DNA from: Synechococcus sp. CC9605
GTDB lineage: Bacteria; Cyanobacteriota; Cyanobacteriia; PCC-6307; Cyanobiaceae
NCBI RefSeq assembly: GCF_000012625.1
Contig: NC_007516.1
Span: 2,294,001 to 2,358,000 of the forward strand
DNA: 64,000 nt
Reading direction: 5' to 3'
Of the stretch, positions 1-7,273 are shown piece after piece. Each line of letters starts with the position of its first letter. Within the stretch, counting starts at the first letter, position 1. Both the position numbers and the translations under genes were made by a program. The notes beneath the pieces are model-generated. The model was not told the DNA's origin and did not search any database. It saw only the letters and a list, made by a program, of their open reading frames with translations.

Positions 1-393
1 CTTTAAGCCACCGACACCTCCTTCGGACACTTTCCCTACAGTCCAAGTTGTATAGGTCAAAATATTGACTGATTGGCTCTTCGACGAGGGTGCTTTCCAG
101 ACACTTGCCGACCAGATCAAAACAATTTTGGCGACCGCCGTTTCTTCTGAGCTTGACTCAAGATCTACAGAATAAATCATATGAGAACCATTAAAATAGC
201 CGCCGATCATTCTGTGATACCATGAATCAGTTGAAGCTCTGTCATTCAATTCAACGCCAGGAAGAATAATTTTGTAGCCTGAATTATCAACATCTAGGAC
301 ATCTATGAAGTTCTCAATTGCCTCGTGATTATCAATGATTTCATAGAATCGTGTTCCGAGTTCACGAACTTGATCAGCGGTGATTGGAGCCAT
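1..393 (-). CDS. NTF2/SnoaL-like protein, 3' end outside window
   Basis: The minus strand is open from an ATG at 393 to the window edge (131 codons, no stop), so the gene is cut by the boundary. The start MAPITADQVRELGTRFYEII and the later stretches DRASTDSWYHRMIGGYFNGS and KIVLIWSAS resemble the helix-plus-sheet pattern of small NTF2-like/SnoaL ketosteroid-isomerase-fold proteins. No catalytic residues can be assigned. It lies upstream of a broken VOC-family gene on the same strand. The family assignment is by eye and is only moderately sure; the reading frame itself looks real. Confidence 0.55.
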   Translation of the reverse strand, partial: MAPITADQVRELGTRFYEIIDNHEAIENFIDVLDVDNSGYKIILPGVELNDRASTDSWYHRMIGGYFNGSHMIYSVDLESSSEETAVAKIVLIWSASVWKAPSSKSQSVNILTYTTWTVGKVSEGGVGGLK

Positions 394-445
394 CGTTTTA
401 AACCAAGAAAGAATGAGTAACTAAAAAAAGAAAACTTCTTAAACG

Positions 446-918
446 TTATTGATAAGAGAATTTAAAGCCCGATTTTTGTACTAGGCCTTTCATTTGTTCT
501 ACCACATCAGTACGTAGTTGAACAAATTGCAAGAGGCGGCTATCACAATCTAGGAAAAATTGAAAATTTACGCCAAATGCCGGATTCTCCCTTTTTCCCA
601 TGCTTTTTCAACACCCTTTGCCTCAAGATCTGCAATCAATTGGTCAAGATTTTCAACCATAAAGCCAATCTGTGTCAGACCCTGCACATTTGTATGACCT
701 GGTGGAGTTCCCTGGGGGATTGGACAGGGAACTGAGTCCTCTTGTTGGATCAGTTCTATACCAAAGTCGTGTTTACCCAGATGAATAACACTCGTGCCAA
801 ATTCGGGAAAATCAAATCGGAAAAGTTGTTCGAATTCAAGTTTCTCTCTATACCATGCTGCCGCTCTATCGATGTTAGGAGTTGATAATGTTGCGTAAAA
901 TAGCTTGAAGGGGATCAT
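446..918 (-). pseudogene. VOC (glyoxalase/bleomycin-resistance) family protein, frameshifted
   Basis: From ATG 918 the first 110 codons read as a typical VOC half-module: MIPFKLFYATLSTPNIDRAA, WYREKLEF, then GLTQIGFMVENLDQLIADLE. The frame then stops early at 568 after an implausible tail. In the next frame, just after the A5G3 run near 592-600, the sequence continues as ENPAFGVNFQFFLDCDSRLL and on to a stop at 446-448, which is how a VOC C-terminus should look (beta strand, metal-side region). A one-base loss in the homopolymer explains this. Restored, the protein would be about 157 residues. It could be true inactivation or a base-calling error. Substrate unknown. Confidence 0.6.
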
Positions 919-1111
919 TGTTCATTAGTACAAGTTGCGTCTTCTTTGTCTTCATTCTTTCTGCAGGGATAGGCTTTGAGTTGCTCTTCTGACATCGGAG
1001 ATGGAAGGTGTATGTGCTGTCGATAGCAGTATCAGTAGTCAGGCGATGTTCGTTTAGGCACATTCCATAAAATCCCAAAAAAATAATATAAATCTCCGCT
1101 CTTGTGTGTTC

Positions 1112-1276
1112 TCACCTCTTCTTTCTGCAATCCCATAGCCAGATGAGAATAGTTGCAATCAAAAACGGGATAATTCTGTCTGCTTCAAACCAGTCTGGTA
1201 TCCAGATTCTCCAAGTAACGATAACTAAGATATCGGCGAGCAAATACCAGCCAAGGGACTTAAAATTCCACTTCAT
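1112..1276 (-). CDS. small membrane protein, 54 aa
   Basis: An ATG at 1276 opens a 54-codon frame ending TGA at 1112-1114. The product begins MKWNFKSLGWYLLADILVIV and has two hydrophobic segments (about residues 8-22 and 35-50) around a short polar loop with a Trp-rich, charged C-terminus ending CRKKR. That helix-loop-helix with a positive tail is typical of small inner-membrane proteins. No clear Shine-Dalgarno is visible. Function unknown. The opposite-strand frame over the same bases has no such organisation. Confidence 0.45.
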   Translation of the reverse strand: MKWNFKSLGWYLLADILVIVTWRIWIPDWFEADRIIPFLIATILIWLWDCRKKR

Positions 1277-1428
1277 GACGAGAGTTCAACCTTTTTCATA
1301 CACTAAGATGTAACGGGGCATATGCATTGTAAGCCGCAAAAATATCACATAAATTTAAGAGGGTGTATTGCGTATATATCTACAATATTATTGCCCCCAT
1401 AGGGGTAAACCTAAAAGCCTAATTGGGC

Positions 1429-1602
1429 ATGATTATGTTAATTAAAAATGGAAAATACCTAGCAAGTATTACTTTGTCGGACTTATTCCTAGCGACGAAG
1501 CACATCTGGGGAACTATTGCAACCAATGAACAATTCCCAGAAATCATTGGCTCTATATCTGTACATGTTGCCCCGATATTAACTGCAGTTTTTTTGCTTT
1601 AG
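1429..1602 (+). CDS. possible small hydrophobic protein, 57 aa
   Basis: A 57-codon frame from ATG 1429 to TAG 1602, with an alternative start two codons later. Residues 9-30 (KYLASITLSDLFLATKHIWG) are amphipathic to hydrophobic and the last 15 residues are strongly hydrophobic. The surrounding DNA is AT-rich and otherwise gene-free. No family recognised. This may be a chance frame. Confidence 0.25.
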   Translation: MIMLIKNGKYLASITLSDLFLATKHIWGTIATNEQFPEIIGSISVHVAPILTAVFLL

Positions 1603-1704
1603 GTAGACTGGAGTAGGCAACAGTTACGTTGTTGAAGGGTGTTACGATGGTGTTAAATAGAAAATTTAACCCCTCAGAACGGCTGCGATCACAGGATTCT
1701 TGGC

Positions 1705-2913
1705 TTACGTAGTATAATCGGCGTTGATTCGCACATACTGATCCGACAGATCACATCCCCAGGCCTGACCACAGCCGGTTCCATCCCCCAGGCCGAGGCG
1801 AATCGGAACGTGCTCTTGCCTCAGAACGTTGCTGGCTGCAGGGCGATCAAAGGCCACGGGTTGGCCAGCCACCATTAGTTGATGCGGACCAATCCAAAGA
1901 GCAACCGCATCCGGATCGAAAGACACACCGGAGCGGCCCGCAGCCGCCACGATTCGCCCCCAGTTCGGATCCCGGCCATGGACTGCGGTCTTCACCAGGG
2001 ACGAACCACAAACTGTGCGCGCCACTTGCAACGCCGCGGCTTCGTCAACTGCACCCTCCACCTGCACCTCAATCAGACAGGTGGCACCTTCGCCGTCCCG
2101 GGCAATGGCCTGGGCCAGCTGCTGCATGGCCTGGGTCAGGCCCTGTTCCAGAACGGCATGGTGCTCTTCGGCCAGCGATGGGCCTGCCGCAAAGGCCAGC
2201 ACGGTGTCATTGGTGCTGGTGTCTCCATCAACGGTGATGGCGTTGAAGGAACGCTGCACCGCACGCTGCACCATCCCCTGCCAGACACTGGCATCGACGC
2301 CGACATCGCAACTGAAAAAGCCAAGCATCGTGGCCATGTCGGGATGAATCATTCCCGAGCCCTTGGCCATGCCTCCAATGCGCACCCGGCGCCCCTCCAG
2401 CTCCAGTTCCAGTTCCAGCGCCACCTGCTTGTCCACCAGATCGGTGGTGAGGATGGCGTTGGCAGCGGCATCGCCACCCGCGTCATCCAACGCCTCAACC
2501 AAAGGCGCCAAACCGGCCAGAAGGGTCGTCATCGGAATCGGCACACCGATCACGCCCGTGGAACAGATCAACACCGACTCCGAATCGACGCCGAGCTGAT
2601 CAGCAAGCACCTGGGTGGCGCGCTGGCTGTCGACCAGCCCGCGATCTCCTGTGCAGGCATTGGCCTGGCCGGAGTTGATCAACACAGCACGTGCCTGGCC
2701 GCCTTGGCTCACGAGGCGATCACGGCAGAGGTCAACACAGGCCGCCCGCACCACTGATGTGGTGAAGGTGCCTGCACAAACCGCCGCCTCCGGGGCCAGA
2801 ACCAGCGCCAGATCAGGCTTACCCGAGGGCTTCAGGCCGGCAACGATGCCGGCCGCCTGGAACCCATGCGGTGCCGTCAAACCACCCGGGATCGGTTGCC
2901 AAGAAGAAGCCAT
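1705..2913 (-). CDS. argJ: arginine biosynthesis bifunctional protein ArgJ
   Basis: ArgJ transfers the acetyl group from N-acetylornithine to glutamate (ornithine acetyltransferase, EC 2.3.1.35), and in bifunctional members also makes N-acetylglutamate from acetyl-CoA (EC 2.3.1.1). The start at 2913 (MASSWQPIPGG) is preferred over an in-frame ATG at 2949, because the family begins just before the W-x-P-I-x-G-G-x-T-A-P motif. The autoprocessing site is visible at KGSGMIHPDMATMLGFF: cleavage would fall between Ala and Thr195, making Thr195 the new N-terminal nucleophile. The oxyanion-hole motif STGVIG is also present. About 402 residues, normal length. It is divergent from coaE, 50 bp away. Confidence 0.96.
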   Translation of the reverse strand: MASSWQPIPGGLTAPHGFQAAGIVAGLKPSGKPDLALVLAPEAAVCAGTFTTSVVRAACVDLCRDRLVSQGGQARAVLINSGQANACTGDRGLVDSQRATQVLADQLGVDSESVLICSTGVIGVPIPMTTLLAGLAPLVEALDDAGGDAAANAILTTDLVDKQVALELELELEGRRVRIGGMAKGSGMIHPDMATMLGFFSCDVGVDASVWQGMVQRAVQRSFNAITVDGDTSTNDTVLAFAAGPSLAEEHHAVLEQGLTQAMQQLAQAIARDGEGATCLIEVQVEGAVDEAAALQVARTVCGSSLVKTAVHGRDPNWGRIVAAAGRSGVSFDPDAVALWIGPHQLMVAGQPVAFDRPAASNVLRQEHVPIRLGLGDGTGCGQAWGCDLSDQYVRINADYTT

Positions 2914-2963
2914 CGCCACCGCTGATCCGCCGCGAGACACTGGGTGCATCCTGCTCCGACACC

Positions 2964-3587
2964 ATGGCGCCTGGCGAGCCGTTCTCGCAACGACGCATCG
3001 GACTCACAGGCGGGATTGCCAGCGGCAAGAGCAGCGTGGGCCGTTGGTTGGCGCAGCAAGGGCTGCCGGTTCTGGATGCGGATCAATTCGCCCGAGAGGC
3101 CCTCGCGCCCGGTCATCCCGCCACGAACAGCGTGATGCAGCGGTACGGCTCAACGGTCCGGGCGGAGGCAACCGAAGCCATCGACCGAGCTGCCCTGGGG
3201 CGCATCGTCTTTCATGACCCCGCTGAGCGGCGCTGGCTTGAGCATCTAATTCACCCGATCGTGCGGGAGCGCTTCGATCAAGCGCTCAGCTTGCATGCCG
3301 ATACGCCAGCCGTTGTGCTGATGATTCCGCTGTTATTCGAAGCGGGCTTGGAGTCGCTCTGCAGCGAAATCTGGCTGGTCGACTGCGATGAATCCCAGCA
3401 ACTCGAGCGCTTGATCGCACGGGACGGCCTGAGCCCTAAAGCAGCTCAAGCCCGCATTGCCGCCCAATGGCCCCTGAACCAGAAACGCGGCTTGGCTGAC
3501 CACGTGGTTGCCAATCAAGGCCATCCAGGAGCCTGGCAACCACAGGCAAGAGAACTGCTGAAGATGAGCCCCACAGCAGAGCTGTGA
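2964..3587 (+). CDS. coaE: dephospho-CoA kinase
   Basis: Phosphorylates the 3'-hydroxyl of dephospho-CoA, the last step of CoA synthesis. The Walker A loop GLTGGIASGKSSV lies near the N-terminus, followed by the family motif VLDADQFAREAL and the C-terminal signature of a NMP-kinase fold (HPIVRERF, LVDCDESQQLERL). I choose ATG 2964 (207 aa); an upstream ATG at 2871 would add 31 residues, overlap argJ and lack family similarity. No recognisable terminator follows. The stop codon is immediately beside a Crp-like palindrome belonging to the next gene. Confidence 0.95.
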   Translation: MAPGEPFSQRRIGLTGGIASGKSSVGRWLAQQGLPVLDADQFAREALAPGHPATNSVMQRYGSTVRAEATEAIDRAALGRIVFHDPAERRWLEHLIHPIVRERFDQALSLHADTPAVVLMIPLLFEAGLESLCSEIWLVDCDESQQLERLIARDGLSPKAAQARIAAQWPLNQKRGLADHVVANQGHPGAWQPQARELLKMSPTAEL

Positions 3588-3598
3588 TCAAGCTCACA
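3583..3598. promoter_or_regulatory. Crp-type palindrome upstream of secreted-protein copy 1
   Basis: TGTGATCAAGCTCACA is a perfect match to TGTGA-N6-TCACA. Its centre is 103.5 bp before the ATG at 3694. The left half touches the coaE stop codon. Known consensus of cAMP-Crp; regulator assignment is inferred from the Crp homologue at 27003-27698. Confidence 0.7.
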
Positions 3599-3693
3599 CG
3601 CCATGGAGACCGGGATCAAATCCCCAAACGGCAAACCCGCGGACAGTGAAATCAGCCCGATGCCAAGGGCAACTCAGCCAACACACAATCACC

Positions 3694-4221
3694 ATGTCTT
3701 TCAAAACCATCACAACCTCATCTCTCGCAATTGGCGCCTTAGCCTTATCCCTTGCTCCTGCCGACGCTCACGCCCAGTCCTTCGTCAAGGACATCTTCGG
3801 CGATAAAGGCGCTTGTGATGAAGGCTTTGTCGTCCTCCCTGGCGTCGCAGGCGGTGGCCGCGACTGCAGCGAGGCCATCGATGTCGTCCAAGAGGAAGCC
3901 TCTAAAGACCGTCGTCATGACAGAAATTCGCAGCTGATCGGCCTTGGAGGCAATCTCATCACCGGGCTGATTCTCAACAGCCAAAACCAAAAAGCTGAAA
4001 ATTCCTCTGGCCCTTCAGACGCCGAACTCGCCCTGATCAAGCAACAACATGAACTGGAGTTGTTGAAACTCCAGCTGCAACTCCAGGCCCAGCAGGCCCG
4101 ACCTGTTCACGGCGCACCCACAACCGTGAACTACGTGCCTGGCTATCCCCAACCCCCCGTGGTCAATCCCGCGGGCTATGGGCCCTACCCCTACCCAGCC
4201 CAACCTGCTCAAACCTTCTGA
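3694..4221 (+). CDS. secreted coiled-coil/Pro-rich protein, tandem copy 1
   Basis: A 175-residue protein of unknown function. Residues 1-28 form a clean signal peptide (MSFKTITTSSLAIGALALSL, ending AHAQ). The mature part has a cysteine pair (GACDEG and GRDCSE), an acidic/basic helix, a glycine-containing hydrophobic stretch LIGLGGNLITGLILN around residues 90-105, a heptad-like helix ALIKQQHELELLKLQLQLQA, and a Pro/Tyr-rich tail ending YPYPAQPAQTF. The start at 3694 is chosen because it begins the signal peptide. Copies 2 and 3 share everything after the signal peptide; here the signal peptide and upstream DNA differ. A Crp-type site and a strong terminator flank it, making a self-contained unit. 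Possibly envelope-associated. Confidence 0.8.
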   Translation: MSFKTITTSSLAIGALALSLAPADAHAQSFVKDIFGDKGACDEGFVVLPGVAGGGRDCSEAIDVVQEEASKDRRHDRNSQLIGLGGNLITGLILNSQNQKAENSSGPSDAELALIKQQHELELLKLQLQLQAQQARPVHGAPTTVNYVPGYPQPPVVNPAGYGPYPYPAQPAQTF

Positions 4222-4239
4222 CTCTCTACAAACCTCACT

Positions 4240-4271
4240 GCAGCCCTGACCGTCACTCAGGGCTGCTTTTT
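4240..4271 (+). terminator. rho-independent terminator after copy 1
   Basis: Perfect 10-bp stem GCAGCCCTGA / TCAGGGCTGC with a 7-nt loop, followed by five T. It lies 18 nt after the stop codon of copy 1. Confidence 0.9.
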
Positions 4272-4320
4272 CATGCCTTAGCTAACCCAAAAACATCTGC
4301 ATCGCAGCTGTTTTGATGGC

Positions 4321-4336
4321 TGTGAGCGAAATCACA
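4321..4336. promoter_or_regulatory. Crp-type palindrome upstream of copy 2
   Basis: TGTGAGCGAAATCACA, a perfect TGTGA-N6-TCACA with a spacer different from the site at 3583. Its centre is 102.5 bp before ATG 4431. Independent spacer sequence with conserved arms and conserved distance argues for selection. Confidence 0.75.
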
Positions 4337-4430
4337 GATCGCTGAGAGCACGGTCATCACATCAAACGCCACAGCGAGAGATCTTGAGTTCATGCCCAAC
4401 ACAACATCCCTCACACACAGCGTTAAAACC

Positions 4431-4958
4431 ATGACCTCACTCCGCCTCGCCGCTGCCTCCATCGCTGCCGGCGCTTCCCTTCTCTCCTTCTCCGCTCCCG
4501 ACGCTCACGCCCAGTCCTTCGTCAAGGACATCTTCGGCGATAAAGGCGCTTGTGATGAAGGCTTTGTCGTCCTCCCTGGCGTCGCAGGCGGTGGCCGCGA
4601 CTGCAGCGAGGCCCTCGATGTCGTCCAAGAGGAAGCCTCTAAAGACCGTCGTCATGACAGAAATTCGCAGCTGATCGGCCTTGGAGGCAATCTCATCACC
4701 GGGCTGATTCTCAACAGCCAAAACCAAAAAGCTGAAAATTCCTCTGGCCCTTCAGACGCCGAACTCGCCCTGATCAAGCAACAACATGAACTGGAGTTGT
4801 TGAAACTCCAGCTGCAACTCCAGGCCCAGCAGGCCCGACCTGTTCACGGCGCACCCACAACCGTGAACTACGTGCCTGGCTATCCCCAACCCCCCGTGGT
4901 CAATCCCGCGGGCTATGGGCCCTACCCCTACCCAGCCCAACCTGCTCAAACCTTCTGA
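4431..4958 (+). CDS. secreted coiled-coil/Pro-rich protein, tandem copy 2
   Basis: 175 residues, beginning MTSLRLAAASIAAGASLLSF with a predicted signal peptide ending at AHAQ. The mature protein is identical to copy 1 except for Leu instead of Ile in SEALDVV. An upstream in-frame ATG (4392) would add 13 residues in front of the signal peptide and is not favoured. Own Crp-type site and own terminator, as copy 1. The signal peptide is unlike that of copy 1 although the mature parts match, so the units recombined within the gene. Function unknown; secreted or outer-envelope location inferred. Confidence 0.8.
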   Translation: MTSLRLAAASIAAGASLLSFSAPDAHAQSFVKDIFGDKGACDEGFVVLPGVAGGGRDCSEALDVVQEEASKDRRHDRNSQLIGLGGNLITGLILNSQNQKAENSSGPSDAELALIKQQHELELLKLQLQLQAQQARPVHGAPTTVNYVPGYPQPPVVNPAGYGPYPYPAQPAQTF

Positions 4959-4976
4959 CTCTCTACAAACCTCACT

Positions 4977-5008
4977 GCAGCCCTGACCGTCACTCAGGGC
5001 TGCTTTTT
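4977..5008 (+). terminator. rho-independent terminator after copy 2
   Basis: Exact repeat, 737 bp on, of the hairpin at 4240-4271 (10-bp GC-rich stem, 7-nt loop, T5). Confidence 0.9.
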
Positions 5009-5057
5009 CATGCCTTAGCTAACCCAAAAACATCTGCATCGCAGCTGTTTTGATGGC

Positions 5058-5073
5058 TGTGAGCGAAATCACA
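5058..5073. promoter_or_regulatory. Crp-type palindrome upstream of copy 3
   Basis: TGTGAGCGAAATCACA again, identical to the site before copy 2 because it lies in the repeat unit; centre 102.5 bp before ATG 5168. Confidence 0.75.
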
Positions 5074-5167
5074 GATCGCTGAGAGCACGGTCATCACATC
5101 AAACGCCACAGCGAGAGATCTTGAGTTCATGCCCAACACAACATCCCTCACACACAGCGTTAAAACC

Positions 5168-5695
5168 ATGACCTCACTCCGCCTCGCCGCTGCCTCCATC
5201 GCTGCCGGCGCTTCCCTTCTCTCCTTCTCCGCTCCCGACGCTCACGCCCAGTCCTTCGTCAAGGACATCTTCGGCGATAAAGGCGCTTGTGATGAAGGCT
5301 TTGTCGTCCTCCCTGGCGTCGCAGGCGGTGGCCGCGACTGCAGCGAGGCCATCGATGTCGTCCAAGAGGAAGCCTCTAAAGACCGTCGTCATGACAGAAA
5401 TTCGCAGCTGATCGGCCTTGGAGGCAATCTCATCACCGGGCTGATTCTCAACAGCCAAAACCAAAAAGCTGAAAATTCCTCTGGCCCTTCAGACGCCGAA
5501 CTCGCCCTGATCAAGCAACAACATGAACTGGAGTTGTTGAAACTCCAGCTGCAACTCCAGGCCCAGCAGGCCCGACCTGTTCACGGCGCACCCACAACCG
5601 TGAACTACGTGCCTGGCTATCCCCAACCCCCCGTGGTCAATCCCGCGGGCTATGGGCCCTACCCCTACCCAGCCCAACCTGCTCAAACCTTCTGA
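5168..5695 (+). CDS. secreted coiled-coil/Pro-rich protein, tandem copy 3
   Basis: 175 residues with the signal peptide of copy 2 and the mature sequence of copy 1 (Ile in SEAIDVV). Unlike the other two copies it lacks a terminator, because the repeat ends inside the first arm of the hairpin at 5718. Transcription may therefore continue into the secreted-protein gene at 5757. Unknown function; see the array entry. Confidence 0.8.
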   Translation: MTSLRLAAASIAAGASLLSFSAPDAHAQSFVKDIFGDKGACDEGFVVLPGVAGGGRDCSEAIDVVQEEASKDRRHDRNSQLIGLGGNLITGLILNSQNQKAENSSGPSDAELALIKQQHELELLKLQLQLQAQQARPVHGAPTTVNYVPGYPQPPVVNPAGYGPYPYPAQPAQTF

Positions 5696-5756
5696 CTCTC
5701 TACAAACCTCACTGCAGCTCCACACCACCAAAAAATCACTACAAGCATTCCAACCA

Positions 5757-6047
5757 ATGTCTTTCCGAAAAACTTTTGCACCGATCCTCCTGGCTGCACT
5801 CAGCACAGCTGCAGCCGCACACCCCGGCTCCGCCGAAGAAAGTCGCATTCGCATTGAAACCGACAGCACGGAAGCTAGAATAGAATTTTGCGTCACAAAA
5901 GAGGTCTGCAAATTCATTCACCTTTCTGGCATGATCCCCGAAACTGCTATCAACGCAGAGGCCAACAAAGAACCCACAAAAGAGAATCAAAACAACAGCT
6001 TTATCAAGCAAATCAACGATCAAATCTTTGGCCTGCTTGGCTTTTAA
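5757..6047 (+). CDS. small secreted protein, 96 aa
   Basis: Begins MSFRKTFAPILLAALSTAAA with a signal peptide ending near AAAHPGSAEE. The mature part is charged, with two Cys in the segment EFCVTKEVCKFIHL (possible disulfide) and a C-terminal hydrophobic QINDQIFGLLGF. The ATG at 5757 starts the signal peptide. It follows the third repeat copy by 61 bp with no terminator, so it is probably co-transcribed. The first four residues MSF(R/K)K echo those of copy 1, hinting at a shared secretion region. No family recognised. Confidence 0.65.
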   Translation: MSFRKTFAPILLAALSTAAAAHPGSAEESRIRIETDSTEARIEFCVTKEVCKFIHLSGMIPETAINAEANKEPTKENQNNSFIKQINDQIFGLLGF

Positions 6048-6090
6048 GCTCGGGCCTGTTCAATCAAAGCAACTCAAAAGACAATTAATC

Positions 6091-6480
6091 ATGAACTTCA
6101 AACACCTTGCTCTGACCATTCTTCTGCTCAGCCCAGCCCTCACCCTCCCATCTCCTTCTCAGGCTCAGACCGATACCAATGCACCAAAACGAGCACTCAA
6201 CTTGGCCCGCGATACAGCAATCCGCATGAATGGCGGGCTATCAAACTATCGACCGGGACGCTGCATGTACCGGGGGGTCTCTAACAATCGATGCCTTGCC
6301 CAGCGTGATGCCTCTGGATTCATTTTTCACTTCCCAGGCGGACAACCCGGCTGGCAGGAATCCGGGGCGCCGCCAACAAAAGTTACCGTGCTGCGAGTTT
6401 CCCCCGATGGACGCTCAATAACGCAAAACATTTACAACGGCCCCCTGTCCCAGTACGCAGGCCCAACACAGCCTCGTTGA
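6091..6480 (+). CDS. secreted hypothetical protein, 129 aa
   Basis: Starts MNFKHLALTILLLSPALTLP, a clear signal peptide with probable cleavage after SQAQ. The mature part has a conserved-looking arginine helix (ALNLARDTAIRMNGGLSNYR), a Cys pair (RCMYRG, NRCLAQ) and a compact beta-rich C-terminus (FIFHFPGGQPGW, VTVLRVSPDGRSI). The pattern resembles periplasmic proteins of cyanobacteria but I do not recognise a named family. It is 43 bp after the preceding secreted-protein gene on the same strand and tail-to-tail with the hydroxylase at 6482. Confidence 0.7.
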   Translation: MNFKHLALTILLLSPALTLPSPSQAQTDTNAPKRALNLARDTAIRMNGGLSNYRPGRCMYRGVSNNRCLAQRDASGFIFHFPGGQPGWQESGAPPTKVTVLRVSPDGRSITQNIYNGPLSQYAGPTQPR

Positions 6481-6481
6481 G

Positions 6482-7273
6482 TCAATCATTACGACCGAAG
6501 TCGGCGCGAAACCACTTGGTGATCACCCATTTTTGGCCCGCCTCCACTGGCAGGGCCTCATGCAGGGTGAAGTGATTGGGGGTTCCATCGGCCTGGAGGT
6601 TATTCCAGGCCAATGCTGTACCAGGCACAGGCGTGAACGAGCGCCCCAGGCGGCGGAACAACGTCTCTCCACCCCGCTCCACAGTGTTGAGATAAACCAT
6701 CACCGTCCAGGTGCGTTGACCGCCAATGTCGGTGAGAGTGGCGTATTCCTCCGTCCCCGGCGAAAACCAATCTGTGTGTTCCTTGAAGTATTCCCCGGGG
6801 TCGTAGCGCTGCCCCTGAATCGGTTCCGAGAGGCGCGGATCCACGCCAAACAAGGCCGCAAAACGCTGATCCAGGTTCGCCGCCATCTGGAGATGGTTCT
6901 GGCGCAAGTGACAGGTGCGGCTGGTGCGGTAATCGCTGCTGCCTTGGGTCACCGTTGACGGCTGCAGTGACGCGTTGATGGCGTCGATTACCTGCTCACA
7001 TTCCTCATGGCTGAGCAGTCCTGGCAGCTCATAGACCTGGGCCAGTGAGGTATCCAACCGCCAGGCGCGAGGCCGGTGATCCGGCCGGGTGAGTGGGGCC
7101 TCGAACCAGGCCAACCAATCGGGCGTCGACGACTGAAGGACCGCAACTATCGCCTCGCGCGCGAAGCCCTGCTCAAGGGCCCGCTGCATCAATCCTTCAG
7201 GATCACATCCGCGATCACGGTTCTGCAGCAGCCACTCCTTCCAGGCATCGGGAATGGCTGTCGCTCCACTCAT
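6482..7273 (-). CDS. 2OG-Fe(II) oxygenase, prolyl 4-hydroxylase type
   Basis: A 263-residue protein whose C-terminal 190 residues are a P4H-alpha/2-oxoglutarate-Fe(II) dioxygenase domain. The iron triad is visible: HxD in EHTDWF and the distal His in FTLHEALPV, followed by the 2OG-binding Lys of QKWVITKWFR. YDPGEYFKEH precedes the HxD as in P4H proteins. The N-terminal about 65 residues are helical and unassigned. ATG at 7273 overlaps the gatB TGA by one base (TGATG), so translation is probably coupled to gatB. The substrate is unknown: protein proline or another side chain. Confidence 0.88.
   Translation of the reverse strand: MSGATAIPDAWKEWLLQNRDRGCDPEGLMQRALEQGFAREAIVAVLQSSTPDWLAWFEAPLTRPDHRPRAWRLDTSLAQVYELPGLLSHEECEQVIDAINASLQPSTVTQGSSDYRTSRTCHLRQNHLQMAANLDQRFAALFGVDPRLSEPIQGQRYDPGEYFKEHTDWFSPGTEEYATLTDIGGQRTWTVMVYLNTVERGGETLFRRLGRSFTPVPGTALAWNNLQADGTPNHFTLHEALPVEAGQKWVITKWFRADFGRND

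Larger units (their letters stand above)
3761..5718 (+). repeat. 737-bp tandem repeat array (about 2.7 units) carrying the secreted-protein genes
   Basis: From 3761 the sequence repeats with a period of exactly 737 bp until 5718. The unit holds the gene body, its terminator, the Crp-type site and the next signal-peptide region. Bases compared by eye are identical except for an Ile/Leu codon difference in copy 2. The last unit breaks off inside the terminator stem at 5718, so copy 3 has no terminator. Such identity implies recent duplication or ongoing gene conversion. Confidence 0.9.

Noticed and set aside
875-1078. 67-aa minus-strand frame overlapping the VOC gene start
   Set aside because: Overlaps a better supported gene, shows no domain-like pattern and no ribosome-binding site.
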